Of a stretch of DNA of 64,000 nt, positions 23,145 to 35,311 are shown piece after piece. The notes beneath the pieces are model-generated. The model ran no database searches and was not told where the DNA came from. It saw only the letters and a list, made by a program, of their open reading frames with translations. The translations under genes and the position numbers were made by a program. Numbering within the stretch: position 1 is the stretch's first letter; the number at the start of each line of letters is the position of its first letter. Source of the stretch: Pleurostoma richardsiae (taxonomy: Eukaryota; Ascomycota; Sordariomycetes; Calosphaeriales; Pleurostomataceae); NCBI GenBank assembly GCA_030052745.1, contig JANBVO010000050.1, positions 3,985 to 67,984 of the forward strand, given 5' to 3'.

Positions 23145-24320
23145 GAGCAACGCCGAATCACGCCCTCTTTATGCCAGGAACATCTCAGAGACTGTCGAGC
23201 GTCTTAATTATGCCTGCATTGGTAGGTCTTGTCTACAACCCTTCTGTATTCAGCGCTCCAGACATCGACTAAGACTGTTCTGGCGGTGACGGAGTCAACT
23301 ACACTCAAGTATCAGATAACGCGAATATGTCCGACGTGGATGGCTTAATTCTGCTTCCGACTGAGATGAAGACTGCAACTGACGTTAAAAAGCTGTCAAT
23401 CGCGGTCTCTGCCCTATAGAAAAACATGATCGCCGCCATCGAGAAGACGGCCTACAAGATGAACATGATTGTGGACTAGACATATGTATGCCATATGAAC
23501 GCTATTGATTGTCAAATGTGGCTGAACGGGAGTAGGTCATGGCTTACGATCTAGCGAATAAACGCGATGTATCCGTCCACGGATCCCTGGATGCAATCAA
23601 CGCATACAACTAAAGCTTTCACCGCAGAAAGATTAACGTCGGCTTTGCGTTGCACGCTAAGTATTTGACGACACCGTGCAATCCTCGATCGGATGTTTGA
23701 CGGGAGCTTCGAAGTTTTCCATGGCAGCAACGCTGATCTGCCCGGGGCCATGACATTCGAGAAGAGTAAACTTCCAGGCAGTTCCCCGTCCGTCCAAACT
23801 GTCCTTATTCTCCCAACGGAAATTGTGAGACCGGGGCAAATTTGAAGTGCTCACAGTCTACAGGCAAGCGACTGCTGCAACATCTACGGATACCGGAAAG
23901 AGAACATTGCCATGACGTTTGCTTTTCGTTTCTAATCCTACGGAAAATGCTCGACCCCGAAGCACTGCGGGCTCGATTTCCAGCCCTGCTACGGCGATTG
24001 CCATGTCCCGCCGCTTACGTCGTGCTTTCAGGAGGTTCTAGCGCAAGGCAGGGCTGACACACTGGATAGCGGCCAATGCTTCTGGGGCGCAGAGACCAAC
24101 TTGTCCTTGGCGTGGGACACACCTCAGCTGATCGCGCGGAAGTTCCCGACATTATCCAGCGCAAAAGACTCGGCGGTGTTGCCGCGTGGAACCTGGCACA
24201 GGTCAGCTACGACCAGAGCGACTTGAAGGCACTGCAGGCGGACATCACGGCAATGAAAGCAGACGCCTGCTGGAGTTTCCGGTACTTCCGAACATTCTGG
24301 GCACCGTCTCATGACTAGAT
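23145..24320 (+). pseudogene. Decayed GH18 chitinase gene
   Basis: Separate stretches resemble consecutive blocks of a fungal class V (GH18) chitinase. Near 23290-23450 come GDGVNYTQVSDNANMSDVDG and KKLSIAVSAL, like the SLAVP strand. Around 23538-23650 follows MAYDLANKRD with SLDAINAY and KINVGFALHAKYLTT. Near 24070-24260 come WGAETNLSLAWDTPQLIARKFP and then QRKRLGGVAAWNLAQVSYDQSDLKALQ. The blocks are in family order but are broken by several in-frame stops and frame changes and by poorly matching sequence between them. The last two blocks lie in different frames. A start-like segment MSNAESRPLYARNISETVE begins near 23141. The catalytic DxxDxDxE block was not found. I judge this a dead copy of a host gene. 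Confidence 0.6.
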
Positions 24321-25515
24321 CGTTGCATGGCGTAATACACTGGAACTTTCCGCATTGTGGTCCTAAGCACACGAACCTCGAGCTTGCTTTCTGGAACTTA
24401 TCACTAGCTACACAGATCAAAGGAAGGCGCTGCCTCTCACAAGTGAAAACAATCTTTCTCCATTCCAAGAAACGATAGGTATTTCAGAGTCTCTATAACT
24501 CTACTTAATCGTGATCAGATGCAGTTGATCATCAGTCCCCAATATCAATATCATAAGACCGTGATATACTAATGTACGGCTTTGCGTTTCAGCAAGTATC
24601 TAGCTCAGCCATCCAGGAGTGGGGTTTGATCCAAGTATTTACCCATCAGCTGTGCGGTTGTTGGCCTTAAGGGAGCGAGTCAATATCTACTCGTACCGCT
24701 ATATTCCCATTCCAGAGGGAACCGGCCACCACCTGATTAGAAATGACGTGCACAGGGATCGTGGACGCACGTCGTTGACCGTCAGAGGCTCAAGGATCCT
24801 AGTTGAATCTCCGAAAAAGGTTGGCTGAACGTTCCAGCAGGCTGGAAACTCATTGACAAGTTGCAGAGATGCACGCACAAAGCAACAGATGCCGGATCCC
24901 TCAAGATCTCGCGTCACATTATTAGACACCGACAAGCTGGAAGGTATCCCTTCCGGGCTCTTGACTCTGCACCTTCCTCACGCTGAAGACTCCTCGGCCA
25001 TAATGACCGAATCGGGTTGCTCTCCGGACCATGAAAGTGCGCGTTCCATTTAAGCGGTGCCTCAAGGCAACAATTAAGTTACCGGTCTCACAGGGGCGAC
25101 TGACAGCGCCCGAACTGGAAGCATCCCCGCAGAACCCAAACCCAATTGAGGCGCTCCGCATTCGCTAGAGTCTATGATTGCTCGGGCACCCCAGCATATG
25201 CTAATAACCTCATTATCCACGGCAGGTAGCGGCTCTCGCCAAGGCGACCGGTTGTATACCCCGCATGAAGCGGCCAAATCAAGGGATCGAGGAATCTGGG
25301 GAAGAACCGGTGGCAAGCTTAGCTCCGGGTCCGGTGTTTCTTCTGTGCCCCGGACTGTGGGGGAAATCTCTGCGACGCGACCAAGATCCTTCGAGGAGAA
25401 AAGACCCGTTCTGGACCTGTCAAGAGGGTTTTGCTTCCTCTTCTCTGTTGATTTGCAGGACTGTCAGTTTGGCAGGGTACGACTCTGGAAACACTGCGTG
25501 AGACAAAGCGTCAAG
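24321..25515. other. Intergenic region
   Basis: Nothing recognised; the right-hand part is the MFS transporter promoter. Confidence 0.5.
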
Positions 25516-27511
25516 ATGCATCACGAAGAAGAACATCACGCGCGGCACCTTATCCACAGGTATGTAACAACACTGTTCTAATTTCTAGCTTGCACCGCCA
25601 AAAGCTCACTGAGTCACACAGTCATGCCCACGAGGAGGACATACCGGGCACGGTGAACCTTCGCGCAGCCGGTAAGGAGCTACAGCGGTTCACCCCCATA
25701 GGAGTGCTTTGGAGGCTGACTTGATGAGAAAGAGGGTGATGACACAGCATATGGGCAGGCACTATTCCCCGTGCCAGCCGAAGACCCCAATGATCCTTTG
25801 CAGGTACAGACCGTTGAGCACAACTGCGGCCACATTGTGTGCTCTCATCTAACACGCACTCTTAGTGGCCCAGTATAAGGAAGATATCGATTCTTGCCGT
25901 CTGTTCTCTGTACTCATTCCTCGGCAACTCGTCGCTGCTTGGGCCATCAGTCTACATCGGTATTTTCTCCGAAGATTTTGGCATCACTCCCAACAAGGCC
26001 TCTGGGCTTATCAGCTATGCAAATCTTGCCTTCGGTTTCGGTAGGTGGAGCATCCCGTTGCAACAATACTCGGGGCTTACTAGTTGCTCACCATGCGAAG
26101 GGTCCCTACTCCTCGTCCCGCTGTATCACAAGTTTGGTCGGAGGCCTGTGATGCTCGCTTCACTCGTATTTGTGTGTACCGCTCACCTGATTATGGGAGA
26201 ATGATCGAAACTAACACTTTCAAAGCACTGTGTTGGACTGATCGCTGCTTCGAGAGCCACTAGCTATGGGGGCCTGATGGCAGCACGCATTGTTCACGCA
26301 TTCGGCTCCGGCGTCTGTGAGGCGTTGCCGGTACAGTTGGTCAACGACATATTCTTCCTGCATGAACGCGGAAAGCGTTTGGGAATCTACACAGGTACCT
26401 ATCTCACCGGATCTACGGATCAGCCACCTGCTGAGAACCATCGGCTTACATCTTTCTAGTCTGTCTGTGCTTCGGTTCGTCTGCGCCTCTTTTCGCTGGA
26501 TACATGCTCAATGCCGGATACTCGTGGAGATTGTTCTTCTACGTCGAGTTCGCTTTTGCAGGGGCCCTCCTAATCATCGCGTTCCTCGTTGTGGAGGAGA
26601 CAACATACCACCGCAAGACGTCCCAAAGCGTCCCTGACCGCCTCTCTGACCGACCGGAAAGCCGGTCCGAAACGGACAAGGCGTCGGCGGCTGCCGCGGA
26701 GAGCGCCTCGTTGGGTCCCGACGTCCCGCCGCGCAAGACCTTCTTGCAGACGCTCAAGTTCTGGGGTGTCTGGGAGCGTGACTCGGACTTTTTCCTCATG
26801 ATGTTGCGGTCCTTCACGTACTTCCTCGTCCCCCAGGTCCTGTGGAGCATCTGCACGTACGGCCTCTACATCGGCTTGGGCGCGCTCGCTTTTAACTACA
26901 CCTTCCCCCTCAAGATCACCGCCCCGCCATACAATTGGTCAGAGCTCAACTCGGGACTGCTCGCTGTCGCCACAATCATCGGCTACGCCCTCGCAATACC
27001 CTTCACGCCGTCCTCTGATATCCTCGCTGCGAAGCTGACCCGCCGCAACGGCGGCATCCGCGAGGCGGAGATGCGTCTCGGCGTCATGCTGCCGGCGATG
27101 CTGCTTGCGCCTGCCGGCCTGGTTGTCTATGGGTTCGCCGCGGAGCGGAATTTGCACTGGGTGGCATACTTCATCGGCGTGGCGATGGACCAGTTTGCTA
27201 GCTACTTTTACTTCACCTTCACACTAGCTTACGCCATCGACAGCTACCAGGCAAACACAAGCGAGATGCTCATCGCCATGAACCTGGGCAAGCAGGCCAT
27301 CAGCTTCGGCATGGGCATTAATCTGCTCGAGTGGGTACTCGAGCACGGGTACGCGGTCATGATCGCCGGCGTGTTCGGGGGTATCCTTCTGGCTAACAAC
27401 TTGATGTTGGTCGTGTTCATGCTATGGGGGAAGAAGATCAGGGCGTTCATGGCCAAGTCGTGGCTGGCTAGGATCCACAGCAAGAGCATACGGGAAGTTG
27501 CCGTGGCGTAG
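25516..27511 (+). CDS. Major facilitator superfamily transporter, HOL3/DHA1-like
   Basis: Seven exons (25516-25559, 25622-25671, 25748-25803, 25866-26040, 26101-26171, 26226-26394, 26460-27511) join to 538 residues in consistent phase. The N-terminus carries HEEDIPGTVNLRAA and VPAEDPNDPLQWPSIRK before TM1, typical of the fungal HOL3-like MFS group. LYHKFGRRPVMLAS is the MFS loop 2-3 motif, and HAFGSGVCEALPVQLVNDIF followed by HERGKRLGIYT is characteristic of this subfamily. A Ser/Ala-rich cytosolic loop separates two bundles of six helices. Substrates of such permeases range from drugs and histidinol to siderophores and metabolites; none can be assigned here. Intron 2 (25672-25747, branch GCTGAC) is needed to avoid an apparent frame break. 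Acceptor AAG at 26100 is slightly unusual. Confidence 0.85.
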
Positions 27512-28043
27512 GATGGAGTTGCCCTTCCTCCTTTCTACGAGTGGGTGGTTTGGTAATTAATGATGGGATGACACATATTCAACTTCAACATGTATAGTGG
27601 GCAATGAAACAACGCTTCAACGTCAATGATGTGTCCATGTGCAGATCGCAGGTGACCTCTCCTCATTTGCTGGAGAATCCGGTCCAAGTATTTTCGCTCT
27701 CTGATATCGCGGCCCAGGAACTGTGTACGTCCACCACTTCATTTTGCCGCACCTGAACAGGCCAGGGGATGCCGGTCTGCGGCCCATATATGTCAGGATG
27801 AGAGGTAGCATTAAGGGCTGGGTAATCCACAACAAGTACGGAATATCTGAGAGACTCCTGTCCCTTTGCGCGACTAGCAAACCATGAGGAGGTTCTTAGA
27901 ACCGATGAGATCGTTCAATGGGTTCGACAGGTAACGCCGTTTTCACCAGTACAAGACCAAACAAGAGAGTAATAACACCCAGAATCCATCCTACATCGTC
28001 GGCATATATGTCTGCATCCTCTCCGAGAAGTCAATACCTTCCC
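27512..28043. other. Convergent intergenic region
   Basis: 3' ends of the MFS (+) and PhyH (-) genes face each other; no gene seen. Confidence 0.5.
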
Positions 28044-28925
28044 TCAGCCGTCAAGCGAATAGCCGACTTCTCCTGCCTCCCTCCCCATCTTGATCAAACT
28101 AGCCTTCATCTTCTCTGCCCTAGCCATGTGCTTTTCGTCCAGCCCACTGAAGTCAACTCGATCGATCCAACCCCTCAGCCCGTGCTGCAGCACATTCCTC
28201 GCTCGCAGCGCCGAGCCGTCGACGTGGCCTGCGCTGCCGTGCAGCGTCATGCGCTCCTTTGTACAGTCGTAGACGCCCCTGTGCAAGATGTTGTTGTTGT
28301 AGAAGACGACATCTCCTGGCTTCAGCTTCACGATCAGCTGGCCTGGAATCACCTTCTCAAACGGATCGGCCGCCCTTTCGAAGTCTGTGCGAGCCCGGGT
28401 GTGCGAGCCCGGAACGGCGATCAGACTCTCATCGTCGTACAATGCGAGGTTCCACTGCGCAGAGAAGGCAGGCTGGCGCAGGCGGGCAAGTTCCTCGTCT
28501 GGCGTCGCCGTTGCGGGGATGTCGTCGCGATGCCAGCGCAGCTCGAAGTCGTGGTCCGGCCGGACCAGCAGGTTGAACAGCTCCATGACTAGCTCGTCGT
28601 CGCTGCACTGCAGGAGCTCGCGGGTGGGACCCACGACAGCGTCGGAGAAGTACATGCGGACGAACTCGCCGTGGCCCGGCATGTCCGGGTGCATGACGCC
28701 CTGGACACCCCAGATGCCCTGCGCGGCCGGATTGGGGCCGGAGGCGGGCCAGGGCGGAAACTGCTTGGGGAGGGTCCGGACGTGCGGCCACTTGCCAGCG
28801 CGAGCAAGAGCCGTGCAAGTCTGGCACACTTCACGAAGCTTCTCTACCTGTTCAGGAGTGATGGCGTTGGGAATAACGACGAAGCCGTCACGGTTGAGGC
28901 GATCGAGAAGGGTGGACGTGGTCAT
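28044..28925 (-). CDS. PhyH-family Fe(II)/2-oxoglutarate dioxygenase
   Basis: Single exon, 293 residues. The N-terminal LNRDGFVVIPNAITPEQVEKL is the classic PhyH start. The iron facial triad is visible: H132 and D134 in WHRDD, and distal H215 in ILHRGVYD. ERMTLHGS about ten residues later supplies the Arg that binds 2-oxoglutarate. VPGSHTRA is also conserved in the family. The enzyme should hydroxylate or oxidatively modify a small organic substrate. Fungal members act in fatty-acid alpha-oxidation, in secondary metabolism or on unknown metabolites. No peroxisomal C-terminal tripeptide is evident (ends SLDG), arguing against peroxisomal phytanoyl-CoA hydroxylase itself. The substrate is unknown. 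Confidence 0.88.
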   Translation of the reverse strand: MTTSTLLDRLNRDGFVVIPNAITPEQVEKLREVCQTCTALARAGKWPHVRTLPKQFPPWPASGPNPAAQGIWGVQGVMHPDMPGHGEFVRMYFSDAVVGPTRELLQCSDDELVMELFNLLVRPDHDFELRWHRDDIPATATPDEELARLRQPAFSAQWNLALYDDESLIAVPGSHTRARTDFERAADPFEKVIPGQLIVKLKPGDVVFYNNNILHRGVYDCTKERMTLHGSAGHVDGSALRARNVLQHGLRGWIDRVDFSGLDEKHMARAEKMKASLIKMGREAGEVGYSLDG

Positions 28926-30601
28926 GATGGAGCCGTGTATCGGTGGTTGCCGATGATAATGACAGCTTGTTTTTCACGCGTTTCTCTCTGGACGGCTCCC
29001 CGCTCGGCTAAGTAGCTAGTATAAGAAGATCATAGAATTGTGCGTTCGACGCCTGGGGTTTATCAATCTAACATAGTGATCAGGCAAGTGGTTACCTTTT
29101 CCATGAGGAAAATGTGTTCGAAGGAGTGTCGCACGATAAGCTGTGCCGGGTCGCCGGGGGACCCCGCATTACGACCACGTCCTAATCACTCCCGCACGCC
29201 GGGCCGTGCTACTGTAACTACGGAATACAGTGGGCTCATATCTGAAGCTACTGTCCACCTAACGGCATATCCGCCCCGTTGTCTGCGCAGTGTCATTGGC
29301 AGAACGGCTAGTTGAGCGCTTCAGCGTAACGTTACACACTAGGTAGCCAGGAGAAGCAGTTCTACGTACCTGCATCGGACATCAGGGCAGATCGATTGCA
29401 CGACATACTTCTGAGAAAACCCAAAGAATTCGGCTGCTTAAAGAAGCTACACCCTTAGCGCCATGTACTCCACTCTAGGGGTGTAACTCTGAGGCAGAGC
29501 CTCCAACCAGACCGTCACTGAGCAAGGATGGCCGTCGGATGGTCGGATACACGTATTAGGGGCTTCTTAACTCACGTCTCTTCCACCTTCACAATCAGGC
29601 CAGCTACTTATTTGAACGTTTCTGTCCTTTTACTGTGTGCGGTTCCTGCGAACTCGATGAGCCCTAGAGCAACATGGTTCGCTCGGGTAGCTCGGTTGAT
29701 GGACGGGAACACACGACTACCCGGATGTGGCTACCTTATGCGTGTTCTAACTAGTAACTATAAGAATGTAGTGTAGCTTGTCACCTTGGCCTCCAACTGA
29801 TGGGGACACTATGCGATTCTATCACCTGAGCCAAGGTCCACTCTTGGTTCTACTGGAACCTGAAACGCTGATCGGTGCCTGCTGGTCGCTGAGACCTTCA
29901 GGTGACGATGATATTTCCTTGAAGTCGAGATCTCCATGATCGTCAAATGGCCTCACCGGTAACAGATATTTCATATTGAGGGTCGACGACATAAACAATG
30001 AATAGAGCCACCAGCAAGAGGGCCTGGCAATTGGCCAACAAAGCCTGTAGCGATAGCAGCACGAAGTTCTCAATGGATCATAGGAGAACAGAGAACTTAT
30101 TTGTATCAAGAAAGGATGCTGCGGAGCGGATGAGGCTACAGTCGCCTCGCCGAGAACAGCCGTTGGAGGGCCGTCCCGGCCGGAGGAGCCTCGGGCGAGT
30201 GTTCCCCGCTTTGTCCCGGTCACGCCACCAAAATCGGAACAGGGAAGCTTTGGGACACTCGCGCGATCCTCTCGCCTGCAGCGACAATTTTCACCGGTCC
30301 CTAAGCTCCAGATTTGCTTATTTCCTTTCGGCATCGTGCAATGCATCCAACATCGATGAGGCAAGAGCCGTGGTGATGACGATGTCGACACAGAAGGGTC
30401 ATTCGACCATGTCATGACGTCAGCCGGTTCACTACCGAAAAAGCCACGACGGCGATGATGCGCATATCGTAGGCTGTATACCGTATACCATACGACAGAA
30501 GATGATAAAGTGCGATCAACCCTCTGATCTCCAAAGCACGATCCAAACACTGCCTCACAGCATGTCTTGTTTGTCTTCGGAGTCCAACTGAGCCTCAATC
30601 C
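28926..30601. other. Intergenic region
   Basis: 1.7 kb divergent region between the PhyH and GFA genes. A 258-codon open frame on the minus strand (30598-29822) exists but has no recognisable domain, so I do not call it a gene. A short gap-flanked stretch upstream of GFA should be its promoter. Confidence 0.45.
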
Positions 30602-31383
30602 ATGTCCTTGTTCTCGGCAATCCGGCCCCGCCTCGCTCTAGGACTCGCGACCTCCCTCAGATCTTCCCCTTGTCGACCCGCCATCGCCTTTCCAGCCATC
30701 ATCACACCGTCAGCCAGCGCCCTCGCGCGAAGCAGGGGAACCATGTCGAGTGAAAACAACGACTGGAAGAGCAAGGATCCATACCGGACTCGCGGCAAAG
30801 ATGAGAAGTTCGACGCCAAGTGGACTGGCCGCTGCTTCTGTGGCAACATCAAGTACCAGCTAAGCAGAGACAAGCCTCTCGACGTGAAGTACTGCCACTG
30901 CAGAGACTGCCAGAGGATGCACTCGGTACGTGTACGGGCCAGCTCAAAGAGCCAACCTCTCGCTGACATCGTCGACCACCACAGGCACCCTTTCAGTGGG
31001 CCGCCATCTTCGAGAAGTCCGATATCAACTTCCTCACCGGCGCCAAGGGTCTGACGTGGTGGGACTCATCTGCCAAGGTGGAGGAGCACAATCTCCCCTG
31101 TAAGGTGGTTTGCGACAACTGCCACGCCGCCATTATGGATGAGGGTCGCAAGATGATCCTGATCTACCCGACGCTCCTCGACAACATCGTCAGTCCCGAG
31201 GGCAGGGACGTATTCAAAGTCAAGCAACACATCTTCTACAAGTCGCGGGTCGTCGATTTCAAGGGAGACGGAGCTGTCAAGTGGGCAGGGCTGGACGGCA
31301 AGAGCGAGAAGGTCGACGACGACGGTAATTCGGTGGACAGAGGGGAGAAACAAGGACCAGGCGGGCCTACTGCCAGTGTATGA
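30602..31383 (+). CDS. GFA/CENP-V-like zinc protein, probably mitochondrial
   Basis: Exons 30602-30925 and 30985-31383 give 240 residues (intron GTACGT...CACAG, 59 bp). Zinc-binding cysteines characteristic of the GFA (glutathione-dependent formaldehyde-activating) fold appear as CFCGNIKYQ near residue 78, CHCRDCQ near residue 99 and CDNCHA in the C-terminal half. The first 47 residues are rich in Arg, Ser and Ala without acidic residues (SAIRPRLALGLATSLRSSP), like a mitochondrial presequence. A second ATG at 30743 would give a cytosolic form starting MSSENNDW. The reaction of most GFA proteins is unproven. Confidence 0.82.
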
Positions 31384-32218
31384 CCGTGGAGGTACTGAGC
31401 AGCTGGATGTCTGCTAAAGGTTCGTATAGCATCGTCGAAATGTCTAGACCTGCGTCTTCCGGGTAGTCAGATCCCTTCACGGGTGGCTTGGAAGAGCAAG
31501 AGACGAGGAGGGGGGCGGGCGGAGGCGATAAGCTTGCTCGTGGCAACGCGACTGTCGCTGAATAGAACATCGATAGACATCCTCACCCGTTCGCGCAGAA
31601 AACTATCGAACACAGCGGATATCATCGGGTGTCCTGGCTCTCGTATCTGCTACCATGTACATCATGATAAGCAGCAACTTGGCTCAGACGGGCCAGAACC
31701 CTTGTTTCTAGCAGCCACGTTTTTATCCGGAAGGAGACCGATGACAACACCATGTAATTGACGCGATGTCGGCCGAGATCTGGCCTTTGTGCTTCGGAGA
31801 TCATGTGCGAATACTCCACGGTGGATAAAGTTTCCAGAGTAATTTAACAACTCCGTTCGGGGATAGGACGGAATTCAAGAAGAGCGAGCCCGCCCCTGAA
31901 TGAATGCAATACAAGGGCCTCGATCAGATATCCGGACTGGTAGAGCCTCAAGTCCTACCGCTAATTCGGTACTACGGCGTTCCTTTGGTGGTTGTACGGG
32001 GACAACTCTCGGTGTTAAGACGGAATGGGGTGCGCCCCCGGGTGACCAATCAGAGACGTCTTTCCCGATTTGGACTCCTAAGAAATCACCAATCCCGTGT
32101 TACGCTTCGAAGACCATGCCCAGCCGACGTCGGTTATGATGTGAGCTTGTCGGCCGTCGTCTATAAATATGTTCTCAAGTACCATCCACTGGCGCACTTC
32201 CTATCCTATTCTTTTATC
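31384..32218. other. Intergenic region
   Basis: No recognised gene; promoter of the following SDR gene at its right end. Confidence 0.5.
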
Positions 32219-33083
32219 ATGAACCACTCAAGCAGGCCACTCCTGGACTCTTACAAGAACGAGCCCAAAATGTCTTCGAAGATTATTCTCATAACCGGTA
32301 AGTGCCCCTCGCTCGTGCAGCTCCGGTTTCCATCTTGCTGAACTCAAGGGGACTCTACTAGGAGCCAACGCTGGCGTCGGTTACGCCACCACCCAGGTCC
32401 TGGCTTCAGCCGGCTACCACGTCATCATGGCCAGCCGCTCTCTAGAGAAGGCCGAAATTTCAAAGCTCGAGATTCAGTCGGCGGGTGCGCCCAGTGGGAG
32501 TCTAGACACGCTCCAGCTGGACGTGACCGACGAGGAGTCGATTAAGCGCGCCGCATCTGTAGTCGCCGAGAAGTTCGGCCGCTTGGACGTGTTGGTTAAT
32601 AACGCCGCCATCAGCAACGAGGACCCAGACGTGGGAACCCGGTTTCGCCTCAGCTTCGCCACCAACGTCGTCGGTCCCGCCCTAGTGTCTGCCGCGTTCC
32701 GGCCCCTGCTGCAGTCTTCGCCAGGCGCGTACTCCATCTACGTGTCCAGCAGCGTCGGGTCGCTCACGATGGCAAGCGACCCGACGCTGCCGCTGTACCA
32801 AAAAATGCCTAATTTGGACGCGTACCGGGCGAGCAAGGCGGCACTGAACATGATTGCTGTTCGGGAACACGCGATGCATGGCGGCGCTGGGCTTAAGGTA
32901 TTTGCTATGTGCCCTGGGTTCGTGAGGTCGAACGTGCGCGGCACGAGCGAGGAGGCTAGAAGCGGGTGGGGCATGGCCGGGGATCCGAGAGAGTCGGGGG
33001 AGCTGGTTCTGAGCATCGTCGAGGGGAAGAGAGATGCGGATGTGGGCAGGTTTGTTTGGAAGGATGGAGTCTACCCCTGGTAA
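32219..33083 (+). CDS. Short-chain dehydrogenase/reductase (SDR), carbonyl-reductase-like
   Basis: Exon 1 ends at 32297 and exon 2 spans 32362-33083 (intron GTAAGT...TACTAG, 64 bp, with the splice inside TGANAGVGYAT). Starting at the first in-frame ATG (32219) gives 266 residues; starting at 32270 gives the more usual 249 beginning MSSKIILIT. TGANAGVG is the cofactor motif, LVNNAAIS the conserved Asn-Ala motif, YVSSSVGS the catalytic Ser region and AYRASKAALN the Tyr-x3-Lys pair, so the active site is complete. It resembles fungal NADP-dependent carbonyl reductases. Substrate unknown. It is convergent with the P450. Confidence 0.87.
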
Positions 33084-33560
33084 TCAGAGACTTGAGAGTA
33101 TTTGTTGAATCGTGCTGTGTGCATTCACAGGGAATTGAGTGAACCATTCTAAGGGACCAAACTGCCAATAGAGAGACCAGAATATTCCGACCCTTAGATC
33201 GAGGCAGCTTTTGACTGTAATTGTGACGCACAGATCGATGACATTGTGCTATTGTTGACAAGTCATCAAGCCGAGACTTTATAGCGACGTTACAAGATCG
33301 GTGTCGATATTGGGTCTTTAACCAATGATAATCAGGTGCATTTGCTCAATAATCATCCGGTTTCTGGCCGTTGAATTCCCAGTGTGAAGCCTTTGGCAAT
33401 GCTTGTTGTCCCTTCAGCCCTACCGAGTCTCCAAGGTGTCTGTCTACTAGGAACTTCGATCTGTTGCGACCCAGTGAATGTGGCTTTCTATATTCCATAA
33501 AACCTTCCATTACGGCAACGTAATAGCTATCTATTGCGTTTTTCAAAGTTGATCCAACAT
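33084..33560. other. Convergent intergenic region
   Basis: 3' flanks of the SDR (+) and P450 (-) genes; no gene seen. Confidence 0.5.
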
Positions 33561-35311
33561 TCATGCTCCTTCCTGATTGTTAGCCATGAAAAGTGATATA
33601 GCGCCCGTAACTCCGCTCACCTCGAATCGGGGTTGTGTCTCATCGTAGAACACTTCAAAACGGCTGGTGATGCCTGGGCTCACGCCTTTCTGCCGATCCT
33701 GTCCATTTGTTGTGTACTTCCTGTAAAGTGCCGCAAGTAGTGTCGTCATTTCAGCCATGGCCAAACTGGGGATTTTGTGTCAGTTTGGCAGTCTTTGAAT
33801 AACTTAGGCGGCTGGGACTCACTGTAAACCGATGCACATCCGCCCACCGCTAGAAAAGGCCCAAAACCACTTTCTCATCTCTGCAAGATCACCGTATTCC
33901 CCCAGCCACCGTTCAGGTTTGAATTTTAGAGGCTCCGGGAAAACCTCCGGGTTTCGGTGCAAGGTGTATGGAGACATGCTGACAACCGTTCCGGCGGGTA
34001 CTAGATAGCCGTCGATAGTTGTGTCAACTGGTAATGACCGGGGTTCGGATGCTGGTAAAGGAGCATATAGTCGTAGAGTCTCCTTAATGATTGCATCGAG
34101 GTAGGGTAACCTATCAGACACTTCAACTGTAGGGTTACCGTCTTCGTTGCAACTGGTAATCGGAATAGCATCTAGTTCCTCAATTAATTTCGCCTGGTAC
34201 TTCCGATTTTCCGGAAGTGACAGAGCCCAGATGGTGAACATTGCTGTATCACTTGTTGTGTCAATGCCAGCAAGGAAGTGATCCGCCAATTCGGAGGCTA
34301 TGTCGAGACCGTCAAGGCGAGCGAGTTTGCCGTTCTTGCTGTGTCTCCAGAGCTTCTCCATAATTGCCAAGTCCTGAGTTGGTTCTTTCTCTTCGACTGC
34401 GACCTCGAAGCCTTTCCAAGCCTCCAACGCGTGGGCTCGGATTCCAGTGTACGTTGCCGGCTTCTTCATTGGCAACAGTCCCAAGGCGGTTACGATCCTC
34501 TCCGTAAAGCCAGTCCTCGTGTAAAGCCATTCGGTGTAACTCCTTAGGTGAACCGCGAACCAGCTGAGTCTTCTCCTGCTGGGGTCGATAATGTCGTCAA
34601 GCAACTTCCGATCCGCTTCATTTCCCCGCAAAGCGTGGGTACCGCCGTGCTGATCTCCATAGAGGAACCCGGTGATGCTGTCAAGGCTGAACCAATGCAG
34701 GCTCTGAAAAATCTCCGCAGCCACATCCGTCTCACGCTCTAGAAGTTCCAGGTAGCTCTTGACGTTCCTCTCGATCAAGGGCTTCGCTATCGCGTTTGGT
34801 GATAGTACCGTACTCTTGGAATAGGCGTGGGCAAGCAACTTCTTTCTGTCCGCGTGTTGTTTTGTGCTTGCGAAAGTGAACAGATTCTGGCGCCCGTAGA
34901 CATCAAACATTCGGTAGAAGTCCGTCCGCTCAAAGCCGGAACCAGCCCCGTAGATTGTTCGGAGGGCACTCAGAGATGAGAATGATACTTCGTTCGGACT
35001 GATGCGCACTGCAGGACCGTATTTCTTATGCAAAGAGTGGATGAGAGGGGTTCTCACCCCTTGGTAGTCGGCAAGGGCAAGTCTCCATTTCGTAAGAGCG
35101 AAAGTCTTGGGACCCGGAATAAGACGTAATGGAGAGGCCAACAGGGGCAGGTAGACTAGTCGATAGAGGGCATATGCGACGACAACCGCGAGGCCGACAA
35201 GTACAACGTTGTCCGAGAGTATCCCGATGCCTGCAAAAGTCGGTCAATACTCAATCAAGCCACACTGAGCACCCATCTCTACTCGCCCCTTTGAACAATA
35301 CTTCCGGCCAT
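33561..35311 (-). CDS. Cytochrome P450 monooxygenase
   Basis: Exons 35311-35302, 35230-33823, 33765-33621 and 33572-33561 give 524 residues. Without the last intron the frame stays open and gives 540; that intron is 48 bp (33573-33620, donor GTGAGC, branch GCTAAC, acceptor CAG), so both forms end at the same TGA. The first exon is only 10 bases (MAGS). A membrane anchor (VVLVGLAVVVAYALYRLVYL) leads into the catalytic domain. The I-helix AGIDTTSDT, ExxR as ETLR, the PERW motif and the heme loop FSSGGRMCIG are all present, so the enzyme should be active and ER-anchored. It shares an upstream region with the class II aldolase gene. Family and substrate cannot be assigned by eye. Confidence 0.87.

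Noticed and set aside
25622-25803. Apparent frame break in the second coding segment of the MFS gene
   Set aside because: A 76-bp intron at 25672-25747 with GTAAGG donor, GCTGAC branch and ACACAG acceptor restores the frame and gives a normal 538-residue transporter.
29822-30598. 258-codon open frame on the minus strand
   Set aside because: No recognisable domain, irregular composition and position across the GFA promoter; kept only as an intergenic remark.
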